This document shows, piece by piece, positions 51,978 to 61,685 of a stretch of DNA of 64,000 nt. The DNA is from Falsiroseomonas bella (GTDB lineage: Bacteria; Pseudomonadota; Alphaproteobacteria; Acetobacterales; Acetobacteraceae): contig NZ_QGNA01000003.1 in the NCBI RefSeq assembly GCF_003173615.1, positions 62,001 to 126,000 of the forward strand, in the 5' to 3' direction. The notes under the pieces were generated by a model, which saw only the letters and a list, made by a program, of their open reading frames with translations, was not told where the DNA came from and did not search any database. The number at the start of each line of letters is the position of its first letter. Positions within the stretch are counted from its first letter, which is position 1. The position numbers were made by a program, and so were the translations under genes.

Positions 51978-53311
51978 GCCTGGAAGCGCGCGCCCAGCGC
52001 GGCGAGGCTCGCATCGCTGCCGCGCGGGCCGATCAGCGTGATCCCCGCCGGCAGCCCATCCGGCCGCATCGGCCCCGGCACGGCCAGCGCCGCCAGGTCG
52101 AGCAGGTTCACGAAGTTGGTGTAGGCGCCGAGCCGCGCATTCGGCCCGAGCGGATCGGCCTCCAGCTCCGCCAGCGTCGGGAAGCACGGGACGGAGGGCA
52201 CGGCCAGCGCCTCCACGCGCTGCCAGACGGGCGCCGTGCGGCGCCGCATCTCCGCCAGCTCGTACAGGCCGCGGAAGGCGTCCACCGCCGAGAAGCGTGC
52301 GGCGCCGGCCAGGATGCCGCGCGTCACCGGGTGCACCGCGTCGGGCTCCGCGGCGCAGAAATCGCCGACGGCGGCGGCGCGCTCGGCGACCCAGGGGCCG
52401 TCATAGAGCAGCCGCGCCGTCGCATGGAAATCGCCGAGGTCCAGCGGTTCCAGAACCACGCCGAGCGCGGCCAGGCGCGCGCAGGCGGCATCCCAGGCGG
52501 CGCGCCCCGCCGCGTCGTCCAGCTCCGGCACCAGCGGCACGCCGATGCGGCGCGGCGGCGTGGCGGCGTCCATTTCCTGCCAGGCGATCGGGCGGCTGAA
52601 GGCGTCCTCGGGATCCTCGGCGGCGATGGCGGCGAAGCCGGCCCAGGCATCGGCGACGCTGCGCGCGAAGACCGAGATGCAGTCCAGGCTTCGGCAGGCC
52701 GGCACGACGCCGCGCGTGGAGACCACGCCGAGCGACGGCTTCAGCCCGACCAGCCCGTTCAGCGCCGCCGGCACGCGGCCCGATCCCGCCGTGTCGGTGC
52801 CGAGCGAAAGCGTGGCCAGCCCCTGCGCGACGGCGACGGCGGAGCCGCTGCTCGATCCGCCGGGCACGCGCGTGGGATCGAAGGCGTTGCGCGGCACGGG
52901 GTAGGGCGTGCGGACGCCCACCAGCCCGGTTGCGAACTGGTCGAGATTGGTCTTGCCGATCAGCACCGCGCCCGCATCGAGCAGGCGCTGCGCCGCGGGG
53001 GCGGTGTGGCGCGCCATTTAGGCGAAGCCGGGGCAGGCGACGGTGGTCGGCAAGCCGGCGATGTCGATGTTGTCCTTCACCGCGACTGGCAGGCCCCAGA
53101 GCGGGTATCGCGCGGGATCGAAGGCGGGCAGCACCTCCGCCGCGGCGCGCGCGCGGCCCTCCGGGATCAGGTGCAGGAAGATTCCGGGATCGTCGACCGC
53201 GGCGATCCGGCGATGGATCAGCGCGACGACGTCAGCGGGTCGCAACCGGCCGGCGGCATAGGCGCGGTGCAGGCTGGCGCGGTCGAGCGGCAGGTCGGCC
53301 TCAATGGTCAT
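51974..53311 (-). pseudogene. Allophanate hydrolase-type amidase, interrupted by an in-frame TAA
   Basis: Amidase-signature protein read in one frame: MTIEADLPLD start, LWGLPVAVKDNID with catalytic Lys79, VACPGFA to residue 97, then TAA (53020-53018), then ATG and the remainder. That remainder contains GKTNLDQFATGLVG, PGGSSSGSA (cis-Ser) and LGTDTAGSGRVPA (nucleophile Ser), the last being AtzF-specific. Relatives have Tyr where the TAA lies (AFAY), so one base change explains it. As TAA is followed directly by ATG, ribosomes might restart and give two fragments, with Lys79 on one and both serines on the other. The product would release ammonia from allophanate or ureidomalonate. A sequencing error must be excluded. 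Confidence 0.82.
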
Positions 53312-53353
53312 GCCGGCCATCCTGCAAGGCGCATGCCTTCACCGCGATTCTCT

Positions 53354-53378
53354 CCCTCCCCCGCGGTGCGGGGGAGGG
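53354..53378. repeat. GC-rich inverted repeat
   Basis: CCCTCCCCCGC (53354-53364) and GCGGGGGAGGG (53368-53378) form a perfect 11-base stem with a GGT loop, between the interrupted amidase gene and trpE. Such C-rich hairpins are dispersed repeats in many high-GC alphaproteobacteria. It could also slow or end transcription from trpE, though no U-tract follows. Confidence 0.6.
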
Positions 53379-53424
53379 TCGGGGTGGGGGCACGACGGAA
53401 CTCAGGGAAGGGAAGCCTGGCGCT

Positions 53425-53443
53425 CTGCCCATTTCGTGGGCAG
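53425..53443. terminator. Small hairpin after trpE, possible terminator
   Basis: CTGCCC (53425-53430) and GGGCAG (53438-53443) pair around a seven-base loop, 17 bases downstream of the trpE stop on the minus strand. A short stem and the absence of a T-run make this weak. Confidence 0.25.
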
Positions 53444-53459
53444 CCGACCGCCGAAAAGC

Positions 53460-54968
53460 TTACCCCCGCCGCCCCGCCGCGAAGCGCACCGCTTCCTCGG
53501 CGGCGCGGAACAGCGCGCGCGCCTTCTGCTGCGTCTCGGCGTATTCGGCCTCGGGGTCGGAATCGGCCACCACCCCCGCGCCGGCCTGCACATGCATCAC
53601 GCCGTCCTTCACCAGCGCGGTGCGCAGCGCGATGCAGGTGTCCATGTCGCCATCGGCGCCAAAATACCCGACGCCGCCCGCATAGGTGCCGCGGCGGGAG
53701 GGCTCGAGTTCCTCGATGATCTCCATCGCGCGGACCTTCGGCGCGCCGGAGAGCGTGCCGGCCGGGAAGCCCGCCATCAGTGCATCCAGCGCATCGAGCC
53801 CCGGGCGCAGCCGGCCGACCACCTCGCTCATGATGTGCATCACCTGCGAATAACGCTCCACCTGGAAGCGCTGGGTGACGCGCACGCTGCCGATCTCCGC
53901 CACGCGGCCCACGTCGTTGCGGCCGAGGTCGAGCAGCATCAAGTGCTCGGCCAGTTCCTTCGGGTCGGCGAGCAACTCGCGTTCCAGCCGCGCATCCTCC
54001 TCCGGCGTCGCGCCGCGCGGGCGCGTGCCGGCCAGCGGCCGCAGCTTCACCTCGCCATGCTTCACGCTGACCAGGATCTCCGGGCTGGCGCCGACCAGCG
54101 CGAAGCCGCCGAGATCGAGGAAGAACAGGTAGGGCGCGGGGTTGAGCCGCCGCAGCGCGCGGTACAGTGCGAAGGGCGGCAGCGCGAAGGGCACCGAGAA
54201 ACGCTGCGAGGGCACCACCTGGAAGACGTCGCCCGCCGCGATGTATTCTTTCCCCCGTCGCACCGCGGCCATGTACTCCGCCTTGGTGAAGTTGGAGCTC
54301 GGTGCGGGCAGCGCGGGCAGCGCCGCCGGCGGCGCCGGGCGGGGAAGGGGACGGTCCAGTGCCGCCTCCGCCTCGTCCAGCCGCGCCTGCGCCAGATCCC
54401 ATGCGGCCTTCGGGTCCAGCCCCTCGGCCGGCCAGACCGGCGTCACCAGCGTCAGCGTATCGCGCACATGGTCGAACACCGCCGTCAGGGTCGGGCGGAA
54501 CATCACCGCGTCCGGGATGCCGAGCGCATCGGCGTTCTTGTTCGGCAGGCGCTCGATCTGGCGCACCATGTCGTAGCCGAGGAAGCCGAACAGCCCCGCG
54601 GCGATCGAGGGCAGCCCCGCCGGCATCGCCAGCCGCGATTCGCCGATCAGCGCGCGCAGGCTGTCGAGCGGCGCCGCCGCCTCCGGCACGAAGCCATGCG
54701 GCGCCGCCTGGGCGTGGCGGTTCAGCTCCGCCTTCCCCTCGCGGCAGCGCCAGATCAGGTCGGGCTCCAGCCCGATGGAGGAGAAACGGCCGCGCGCCGC
54801 GCCGCCCTCCACGCTTTCCAGCAGGAAGGCGTTGGGCCGGTTCTGTGCCAGCCGCAGGAAGGCGCCGACCGGCGTGTCGAGGTCGGCCACACGCTCGCGG
54901 GCGAGCACCTGGCCCTCGCCGGCCGCGAGCCCTTCGGCGAATTGCGCGTAGGTCAGGCCGCCGGGCAT
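53460..54968 (-). CDS. trpE: Anthranilate synthase component I
   Basis: A 502-residue chorismate-utilising enzyme that converts chorismate plus ammonia or glutamine nitrogen to anthranilate, the first tryptophan step. LLESVEGGAARGRFSSIGLEPD holds the Trp-feedback region. GDVFQVVPSQRF, YLFFLDLGGFALVGASPEILV, LAGTRPRG, LMLLDLGRNDVGRV, FPAGTLSGAPKVRAMEII and GGVGYFGADGDMDTCIALRT are the catalytic and Mg motifs. The glutaminase partner trpG is not in the window. It lies 22 bases downstream of ppiD on the same strand, an arrangement common in alphaproteobacteria. Confidence 0.96.
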   Translation of the reverse strand: MPGGLTYAQFAEGLAAGEGQVLARERVADLDTPVGAFLRLAQNRPNAFLLESVEGGAARGRFSSIGLEPDLIWRCREGKAELNRHAQAAPHGFVPEAAAPLDSLRALIGESRLAMPAGLPSIAAGLFGFLGYDMVRQIERLPNKNADALGIPDAVMFRPTLTAVFDHVRDTLTLVTPVWPAEGLDPKAAWDLAQARLDEAEAALDRPLPRPAPPAALPALPAPSSNFTKAEYMAAVRRGKEYIAAGDVFQVVPSQRFSVPFALPPFALYRALRRLNPAPYLFFLDLGGFALVGASPEILVSVKHGEVKLRPLAGTRPRGATPEEDARLERELLADPKELAEHLMLLDLGRNDVGRVAEIGSVRVTQRFQVERYSQVMHIMSEVVGRLRPGLDALDALMAGFPAGTLSGAPKVRAMEIIEELEPSRRGTYAGGVGYFGADGDMDTCIALRTALVKDGVMHVQAGAGVVADSDPEAEYAETQQKARALFRAAEEAVRFAAGRRG

Positions 54969-54990
54969 GCGATCCGCTCCTTCGCCCCGC

Positions 54991-56892
54991 TCATGGGATG
55001 ACCTGCTGCATCAGCCCCGGATTGATGCGCGGCTCGGCGCGGGCGCGCAGGGCCGCGGCAAACTGCGCCTCCAGGTCCTCCGCCGACTGCGCCTGGGCGG
55101 TGCGGCGGGCATTCTCCAGCGCTTCGGCCTCGGCGCCCGCATCGGGCGGCACGACCTCGAGCAGCTGGCCGACGGCGAAGCCGGCCCGCGTCGGGACCAT
55201 GGTCGCCTCGCCGCGCTGCGCGGCGAACAGCGGCGCCAGCAGCTCGGGCGGGATTGTCAGGCCGGGCACGCCAGGCTCCGGCCGACGGCCGAAGGGCCCG
55301 AAGCGCTCGGAGGGGATGCCCGCGGCGCGCGCAGCCTCCTCCAGGCTCTGCCCGCCCCGCACCGCCGCCAGCAGCGCCGCGGCCCGCTCCTCCTGGTGGC
55401 GGCGCCTGGCCTCCGCGATGAAGGCGAGGCGCACATCGGCCTCCACGTTCTCGAAGGGGCGCAGCGCCGGCGGCGAGACGCCGCGAAGTTCCACCGCGAT
55501 GAAGCCGTCGCCCTGGCGCAGCTCCTGCAGCCGCGGCGAGGCGCCGGGCTCCGCGGTGAAGATGGCGCGCAGCGTCTCCGCCCTTGCATCCACCGGCACC
55601 GGGATCGGCACCGGCGCGCCCTCCGCGTCGCGGCCCTCGGCGTCGAGGCGCAGGCTCGTCACCTGCATGCCGTAGCGCTGCGCGGCCTCCTGCAGCGTGG
55701 CCCCGCCGGCGAGCGCATCCTCCACACGGTTCGCCCGCTCGAAGGCGAGGTCGGCCGCCTTCTCCAGCGCGACCTCCTCGCGCAGGCGGTCCTTCACCTC
55801 ATCGAAGGTGATGCTGCGGCCAGGGGTGACGCCGGCGATGCGCAGTACGTGCCAGCCGAAGGGCGACTGCACCGGCCGCGTGATGCCGCCCTGCGGCGTC
55901 TCGAAGGCGGCGGCGGCGAGTTCCGGCACCGGAAGGTCGGCGCGCGCCACGTCGCCGAGCGTCACCGCCGCCCCGCCGGCGGCCTGGGCCGCCTGCCCGA
56001 TGGCATCGAAATCGTCATTGGCGCGCCACGCCTCCGCGATGCGCTGCGCCGCCTCCTCGGTCGGCAGCAGCGCCTGCTGCAGCGCGCGGCGCTCCGGTGT
56101 CTCGAGCTGGCCGCGCCGCGCCTCGAAGGCGGCGCGGAGTTCCTCCTCCGACACCTCCACCTGGTCCGCCAGCGTCTCGGCGGAGAGCACGCCGAGCGTC
56201 ACGTCGCGCAGCTCGGGCGTGGAGAACTGGTCGGGATTGTTGGCGTGGAAGCGCTCGAGCTGCGCCTGGGTCGGCGGCTCCGGCTCCGGGGCGTCGAGCA
56301 GGGTGAGCTCCGCCACCTGCGCCACCCGGCGCTCGCGCTCCCAGTTGAACAGGGCGCGGGCGAGGGAAGGGGGCGCGGCGGCGCCGGCGCGCACCGCGCC
56401 GACCAGCTGCATCCGCTGCAGGTCGTCCCGCACCAGCTGCAGGAACATGCCCTCCGTCATGTCGTTCTGCCGCAGGAACTGGTCGAGGATGGCGCGGCTG
56501 AACTCGCCGCCCACGCGGAAGCTCGGGATGGCGCGAACATAGGCCGCCACCTGCTCGTCCGGCGTGGCGAGGCCGAGGCGATGCGCCTCGACCCGCTGCG
56601 CATTCTCCTGGATCAAGGTCTCCACCGCCTGCCGCGCGATGGCCTCCCGCACCGCCTGGCTCGGCTCGAAATCCGGGCCGAGCTGGCGCTGCAGGCGCTG
56701 CAGCTCGCGCCGCGCGGCGTTCTGCGCCTGCGGCACCTCGATCTCCGCGCCGTTCATGCGGACCACGGCGGTCTCGCGCCAGAAGTTGCGGACGATGTCC
56801 TCGATCCCCCAGACCGCGAAGGAGAGGATCAGCAGGACGAAGAGGACCTTCGCGACCCAGGACTTCGCGAGGTTGCGGAACCAGGTGATCAT
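54991..56892 (-). CDS. ppiD: Membrane-anchored peptidyl-prolyl isomerase PpiD
   Basis: A 633-residue SurA/PpiD-type chaperone. One N-terminal helix (WVAKVLFVLLILSFAVWGI) anchors it with the bulk in the periplasm. A SurA-N-like chaperone domain spans about residues 40-240. A parvulin-type region contains FGWHVLRIAGVTPGRSITFDEV near residue 345. A second degenerate rotamase-like part lies near the C-terminus. It helps fold proteins leaving the Sec channel. It is divergent from tpiA. Confidence 0.9.
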   Translation of the reverse strand: MITWFRNLAKSWVAKVLFVLLILSFAVWGIEDIVRNFWRETAVVRMNGAEIEVPQAQNAARRELQRLQRQLGPDFEPSQAVREAIARQAVETLIQENAQRVEAHRLGLATPDEQVAAYVRAIPSFRVGGEFSRAILDQFLRQNDMTEGMFLQLVRDDLQRMQLVGAVRAGAAAPPSLARALFNWERERRVAQVAELTLLDAPEPEPPTQAQLERFHANNPDQFSTPELRDVTLGVLSAETLADQVEVSEEELRAAFEARRGQLETPERRALQQALLPTEEAAQRIAEAWRANDDFDAIGQAAQAAGGAAVTLGDVARADLPVPELAAAAFETPQGGITRPVQSPFGWHVLRIAGVTPGRSITFDEVKDRLREEVALEKAADLAFERANRVEDALAGGATLQEAAQRYGMQVTSLRLDAEGRDAEGAPVPIPVPVDARAETLRAIFTAEPGASPRLQELRQGDGFIAVELRGVSPPALRPFENVEADVRLAFIAEARRRHQEERAAALLAAVRGGQSLEEAARAAGIPSERFGPFGRRPEPGVPGLTIPPELLAPLFAAQRGEATMVPTRAGFAVGQLLEVVPPDAGAEAEALENARRTAQAQSAEDLEAQFAAALRARAEPRINPGLMQQVIP

Positions 56893-56978
56893 GGTGGCGG
56901 CGTAGCGCAGAGGCCCGTCCGTTGCCAGCCCGGCACGCCGTTGCTAGCCGGGCGGCAGGGCACGAAGGGAGGGCGCGC

Positions 56979-57722
56979 ATGACCCCGGGCGTGAAGCCGC
57001 TGATCGCCGGCAACTGGAAGATGCATGGGACGCTGGCCGAGGCCGCCGCGCTGGCCGGGGCGGTGCGGGACGGGGCGGGGGGCCTCCCGGCCGACCTGCT
57101 GGTCTGCCCTACCTTCCTGCATGTCGCGCAGGTGGCGGCCACGCTGGCCGGCAGCGCGGTGGCGGTGGGCGGCCAGGATTGCCACCCCGCCGCCAAGGGC
57201 GCGCATACCGGCGACGTCGCCGCGCCCATGCTGAAGGATGCCGGGGCGGGGTTCGTGATCCTCGGCCATTCCGAGCGCCGGACCGACCACGCCGAGACGG
57301 ACGCGGCGGTCCGCGCCAAGGCCGAGGCCGCCGCCGCCGCCGGCCTCGTCCCGATCGTCTGCGTCGGCGAGACCGAGGCCGAGCGGCTGGCCGGCCGGGC
57401 CGAGGCGGTGGTGGAGCGCCAGCTTGCCGAAAGCCTGCCCGACGGGTTCGCCGGGATCATCGCCTACGAGCCGGTCTGGGCCATCGGCACCGGCCGCACC
57501 CCGACCGAGGCCGACATCGCCGCCATCCACGGCACCATCCGCGCCCGGCTGGCGGCGCGCTTCGGCGCGGCCGGGCAGGGCATGCGGATCCTCTATGGCG
57601 GCTCGATGAAGCCCGGCAACGCCAAGGCGATCCTTGCCCTGCCGAACGTGGATGGCGGGCTGGTCGGCGGGGCGAGCCTGGTGGCGGAGGATTTCCTGGC
57701 GATCGCCCGGGCGGCGGCGTGA
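56979..57722 (+). CDS. tpiA: Triosephosphate isomerase
   Basis: A 247-residue glycolytic TIM barrel interconverting dihydroxyacetone phosphate and glyceraldehyde 3-phosphate. Catalytic N12-W-K14, H97 in LGHSERR and E164 in AYEPVWAIGTG are all present, as are the phosphate loops ending in GGSMKPGNA and GLVGGASL. A GGGAGGG ribosome site precedes the ATG at 56979; the longer frame is rejected. It is followed by secG and pyrG on the same strand, the usual alphaproteobacterial order. Confidence 0.97.
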   Translation: MTPGVKPLIAGNWKMHGTLAEAAALAGAVRDGAGGLPADLLVCPTFLHVAQVAATLAGSAVAVGGQDCHPAAKGAHTGDVAAPMLKDAGAGFVILGHSERRTDHAETDAAVRAKAEAAAAAGLVPIVCVGETEAERLAGRAEAVVERQLAESLPDGFAGIIAYEPVWAIGTGRTPTEADIAAIHGTIRARLAARFGAAGQGMRILYGGSMKPGNAKAILALPNVDGGLVGGASLVAEDFLAIARAAA

Positions 57723-57781
57723 GGCAGCGCCCCGCCGCGCCGCTGGCATTCCCCGCCGGCAACCGCTAGAACGCCGCCGCC

Positions 57782-58126
57782 ATGAACACCGTGCTGCTCG
57801 TCCTGTTCCTGCTCGTCACCCTCGCCATGATCGGGGTCATCCTGGTCCAGCGCAGCGAGGGCGGGGGCCTCGGCGTGGGGTCCTCCCAGGGGATGGGCTC
57901 GTTCATGAGCGGGCGGGGCACCGCCAACCTGCTCACCCGCACCACAGCCATCCTGGGCACCGCCTTCATGGCGCTGGCGCTGGTGCTCGCCATCACCGGC
58001 AAGGGCCGGGCGCCGACCGGCTCCATCCTGGATGCGCCGGCCACCGCCCCCGGCACGCTCGTGCCCGGCGGCCTCGTGCCCGGCGCCCCGGCGGTGCCCG
58101 CGTCCCCGTCGGTTCCGACGAACTGA
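57782..58126 (+). CDS. secG: Preprotein translocase subunit SecG
   Basis: A 114-residue inner-membrane protein with two hydrophobic helices (residues 1-22 and about 57-76). They flank the conserved cytosolic loop IVLVQRSEGGGLG-type sequence (here VILVQRSEGGGLGVG) and the GRGTANLLTRTTA segment. It assists SecYE in protein export. The Pro/Ala-rich C-terminal tail after residue 80 is typical of alphaproteobacterial SecG. Confidence 0.94.
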   Translation: MNTVLLVLFLLVTLAMIGVILVQRSEGGGLGVGSSQGMGSFMSGRGTANLLTRTTAILGTAFMALALVLAITGKGRAPTGSILDAPATAPGTLVPGGLVPGAPAVPASPSVPTN

Positions 58127-59863
<1,737 letters not shown>

Positions 59864-59874
59864 CGGAGGAGGGG

Positions 59875-60039
59875 ATGGACGAGAAATCCCGGCTGCGGCG
59901 CTTCGGCTACGGCCTTGCGGCGACTGTCCTGCTCGTGGTGATCGCGGGCTACCTGTTCGGCTCGCTCGGCGTCACCGCCGCCCTGGCGCTCGGCCTCGCG
60001 GTGACGCTGTTCGCCGGCGGCGGCCTCGGCAAGCGCTGA
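59875..60039 (+). CDS. Small two-helix membrane protein
   Basis: A 54-residue protein: charged start MDEKSRLRRFGYG, then helices LAATVLLVVIAGYLF and VTAALALGLAVTLFAGG, ending GKR. It begins 11 bases after the pyrG stop behind a GGAGGAGGGG ribosome site, so it is very likely translated with pyrG. No family recognised. Confidence 0.72.
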   Translation: MDEKSRLRRFGYGLAATVLLVVIAGYLFGSLGVTAALALGLAVTLFAGGGLGKR

Positions 60040-60081
60040 GCGCTTTACACTTCCGCAAGCCTGCCGCGGCTAACTGCCGTC

Positions 60082-60390
60082 ATGCGCGTGATGAGCGGCC
60101 ATGACGGCGACGACATCTATTTCTACGAGCAGGGTGACCTCGTCCGGCTGAAGCGCGATGAGGACGGCCCGCTCGTTACCGCCTATGCGGGCGACTGGGG
60201 CCGCGTCATGCGGGTGAATCCGGACGGCTCCCTCGACATCAAGCTGGCGGGCTACAGCCGCGCCAAGGACGCGGACATGGTGCGCGCGGTGGCGGTGGCG
60301 CGCAGCCGCGTGGAACCCTGCGATCTGCAGGGCCGCCCGCTGCTGCGCGGCCGCGCCGCGGTGTGGGACACGCGCCGCTCGACCATGTAG
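60082..60390 (+). CDS. Hypothetical 102-residue soluble protein
   Basis: The protein is acidic and basic in alternating patches with no membrane segment. GDLVRLKRDEDGPLVTAYAGDWGRVMRVNPDGSLDIKLAGYSRAKD suggests a small beta-barrel (SH3/KOW-like), with a basic C-terminus. It is 42 bases after the preceding small gene and convergent with the RTX gene at 60414. There is no strong ribosome site and I recognise no family. Confidence 0.55.
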   Translation: MRVMSGHDGDDIYFYEQGDLVRLKRDEDGPLVTAYAGDWGRVMRVNPDGSLDIKLAGYSRAKDADMVRAVAVARSRVEPCDLQGRPLLRGRAAVWDTRRSTM

Positions 60391-60413
60391 CGCGCGCCCA
60401 CGGCACAGGCCGG

Positions 60414-61547
60414 CTACAGCACGAAGTCGCTCGCCGCGAGCGTGTAGTTCCCCTGCAGCGCGATGGTGATGTCGGCATCGCCATCGCCGTTCACGTCGCC
60501 CATCACATAGGTGAAGCCGTTGTATCGCTCATAGCGCAGTTCGCCGGGCGAGAGGTTCCAGCTATGCGACGGATCGCCGCTGAACTCGGCGCTCCCGATG
60601 AAGGTGAAGCTGTCATTGAGCCACCCGCCATCGGTGGTGTCGGCGTCGATCGCGGCGAGGTCGATCTTGTCCGAGCCGCGCTGGAAATAGCTGATCACGT
60701 CGGCGATGCCCGCGCTGCCGCTGTCCGAGACGGCATTGAAGACGAAGCGGTCGGCACCGAGCCCGCCATCCATCTGGTCGAAGCCGCTGCCGCCGACGAT
60801 CGTGTCGTTGCCCTCGCCGCCCTTCAGGACGTCGTTCCCCGCCTCGCCATGGACCAGGTCGTTGCCGGACTGCCCGTCCACCGTGTCGTTCCCGCTGCCG
60901 GCGAGAACGACGTCGTTCCCCGTGCCGCCGCCGATGCCGTCCTGGCCGTTGCCGCCGTAGAGGATGTCGTTGTCCGCGCCGCCATTGAGCGCGTCGTTGC
61001 CATCCCCGCCCACCAGCACGTCGTTGCCGTCGCCGGCGAACATCGTGTCGTTTCCGGCGTCGCCATAGGCTTCGTCATTGCCATCGCCGGCACTGACGTG
61101 GTCGGCGTCGTCGCCACCGCGGATGATGTCGCGACCGGTGCCGCCATTGATCGTGTCGTTTCCGGCGTCGCCGAAGATGCGATCGTCGCCGCTGCCGCCG
61201 CTCAGCTGATCGTTGCCGTTGCCGCCCTGCAGCGTATCGGCCCCGTCGTCGCCGTGAAGCTGGTCGTGTCCCTCGTCACCGGACAGCAGGTCGTTGCCGC
61301 CGCCGCCCTTCAGCGTGTCGTGCCCGGCACTGCCGAAGGCGGTCTCGTTGGCCGCGGTGCCGATCCAGGAATCGTTGCCGAGGCCGCCGAAGAAGTCGCC
61401 GAGACCTTCGAGCAGCGAGGCGGACGGCGCCAGGCTGCGCTGCACGGCCGGAAGCTGGACAGCCTCGATGTCGTCGGCGACGAACTGCACCGCCGGAAGC
61501 TGCAGATGCCCGCGAAGCAGGTCGTGGGCGCGAAGCGATGTTGCCAT
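60414..61547 (-). CDS. RTX calcium-binding protein with type I secretion C-terminus
   Basis: A 377-residue secreted protein. An N-terminal region (residues 1-50) lacks a signal peptide. An almost uninterrupted GGxGxDxxx nonapeptide array (about residues 50-270) forms a Ca2+ beta-roll. A serralysin-type C-terminal region follows (DRFVFNAVSDSG, then DVISYFQRGSDKIDLAAID). The last residues are SDFVL, an acidic residue followed by hydrophobic residues as in type I-exported proteases. No catalytic zinc HExxH motif is present, so it is not a protease. A GAGGAGGAAA ribosome site precedes ATG at 61547. The role could be surface or matrix protein. Confidence 0.9.
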   Translation of the reverse strand: MATSLRAHDLLRGHLQLPAVQFVADDIEAVQLPAVQRSLAPSASLLEGLGDFFGGLGNDSWIGTAANETAFGSAGHDTLKGGGGNDLLSGDEGHDQLHGDDGADTLQGGNGNDQLSGGSGDDRIFGDAGNDTINGGTGRDIIRGGDDADHVSAGDGNDEAYGDAGNDTMFAGDGNDVLVGGDGNDALNGGADNDILYGGNGQDGIGGGTGNDVVLAGSGNDTVDGQSGNDLVHGEAGNDVLKGGEGNDTIVGGSGFDQMDGGLGADRFVFNAVSDSGSAGIADVISYFQRGSDKIDLAAIDADTTDGGWLNDSFTFIGSAEFSGDPSHSWNLSPGELRYERYNGFTYVMGDVNGDGDADITIALQGNYTLAASDFVL

Positions 61548-61685
61548 GATTTCCTCCTCTGGACGCCGTGATGGCGTGGCGGGAGGAATGCGCCCTGCGC
61601 GTTGCCGGATGACTGCATGCGGCGCGCAACATGATGCCGCACATGACGGGCCGGCTTCGCGCGTGCTGCGTCGCGCGAAACCTGA

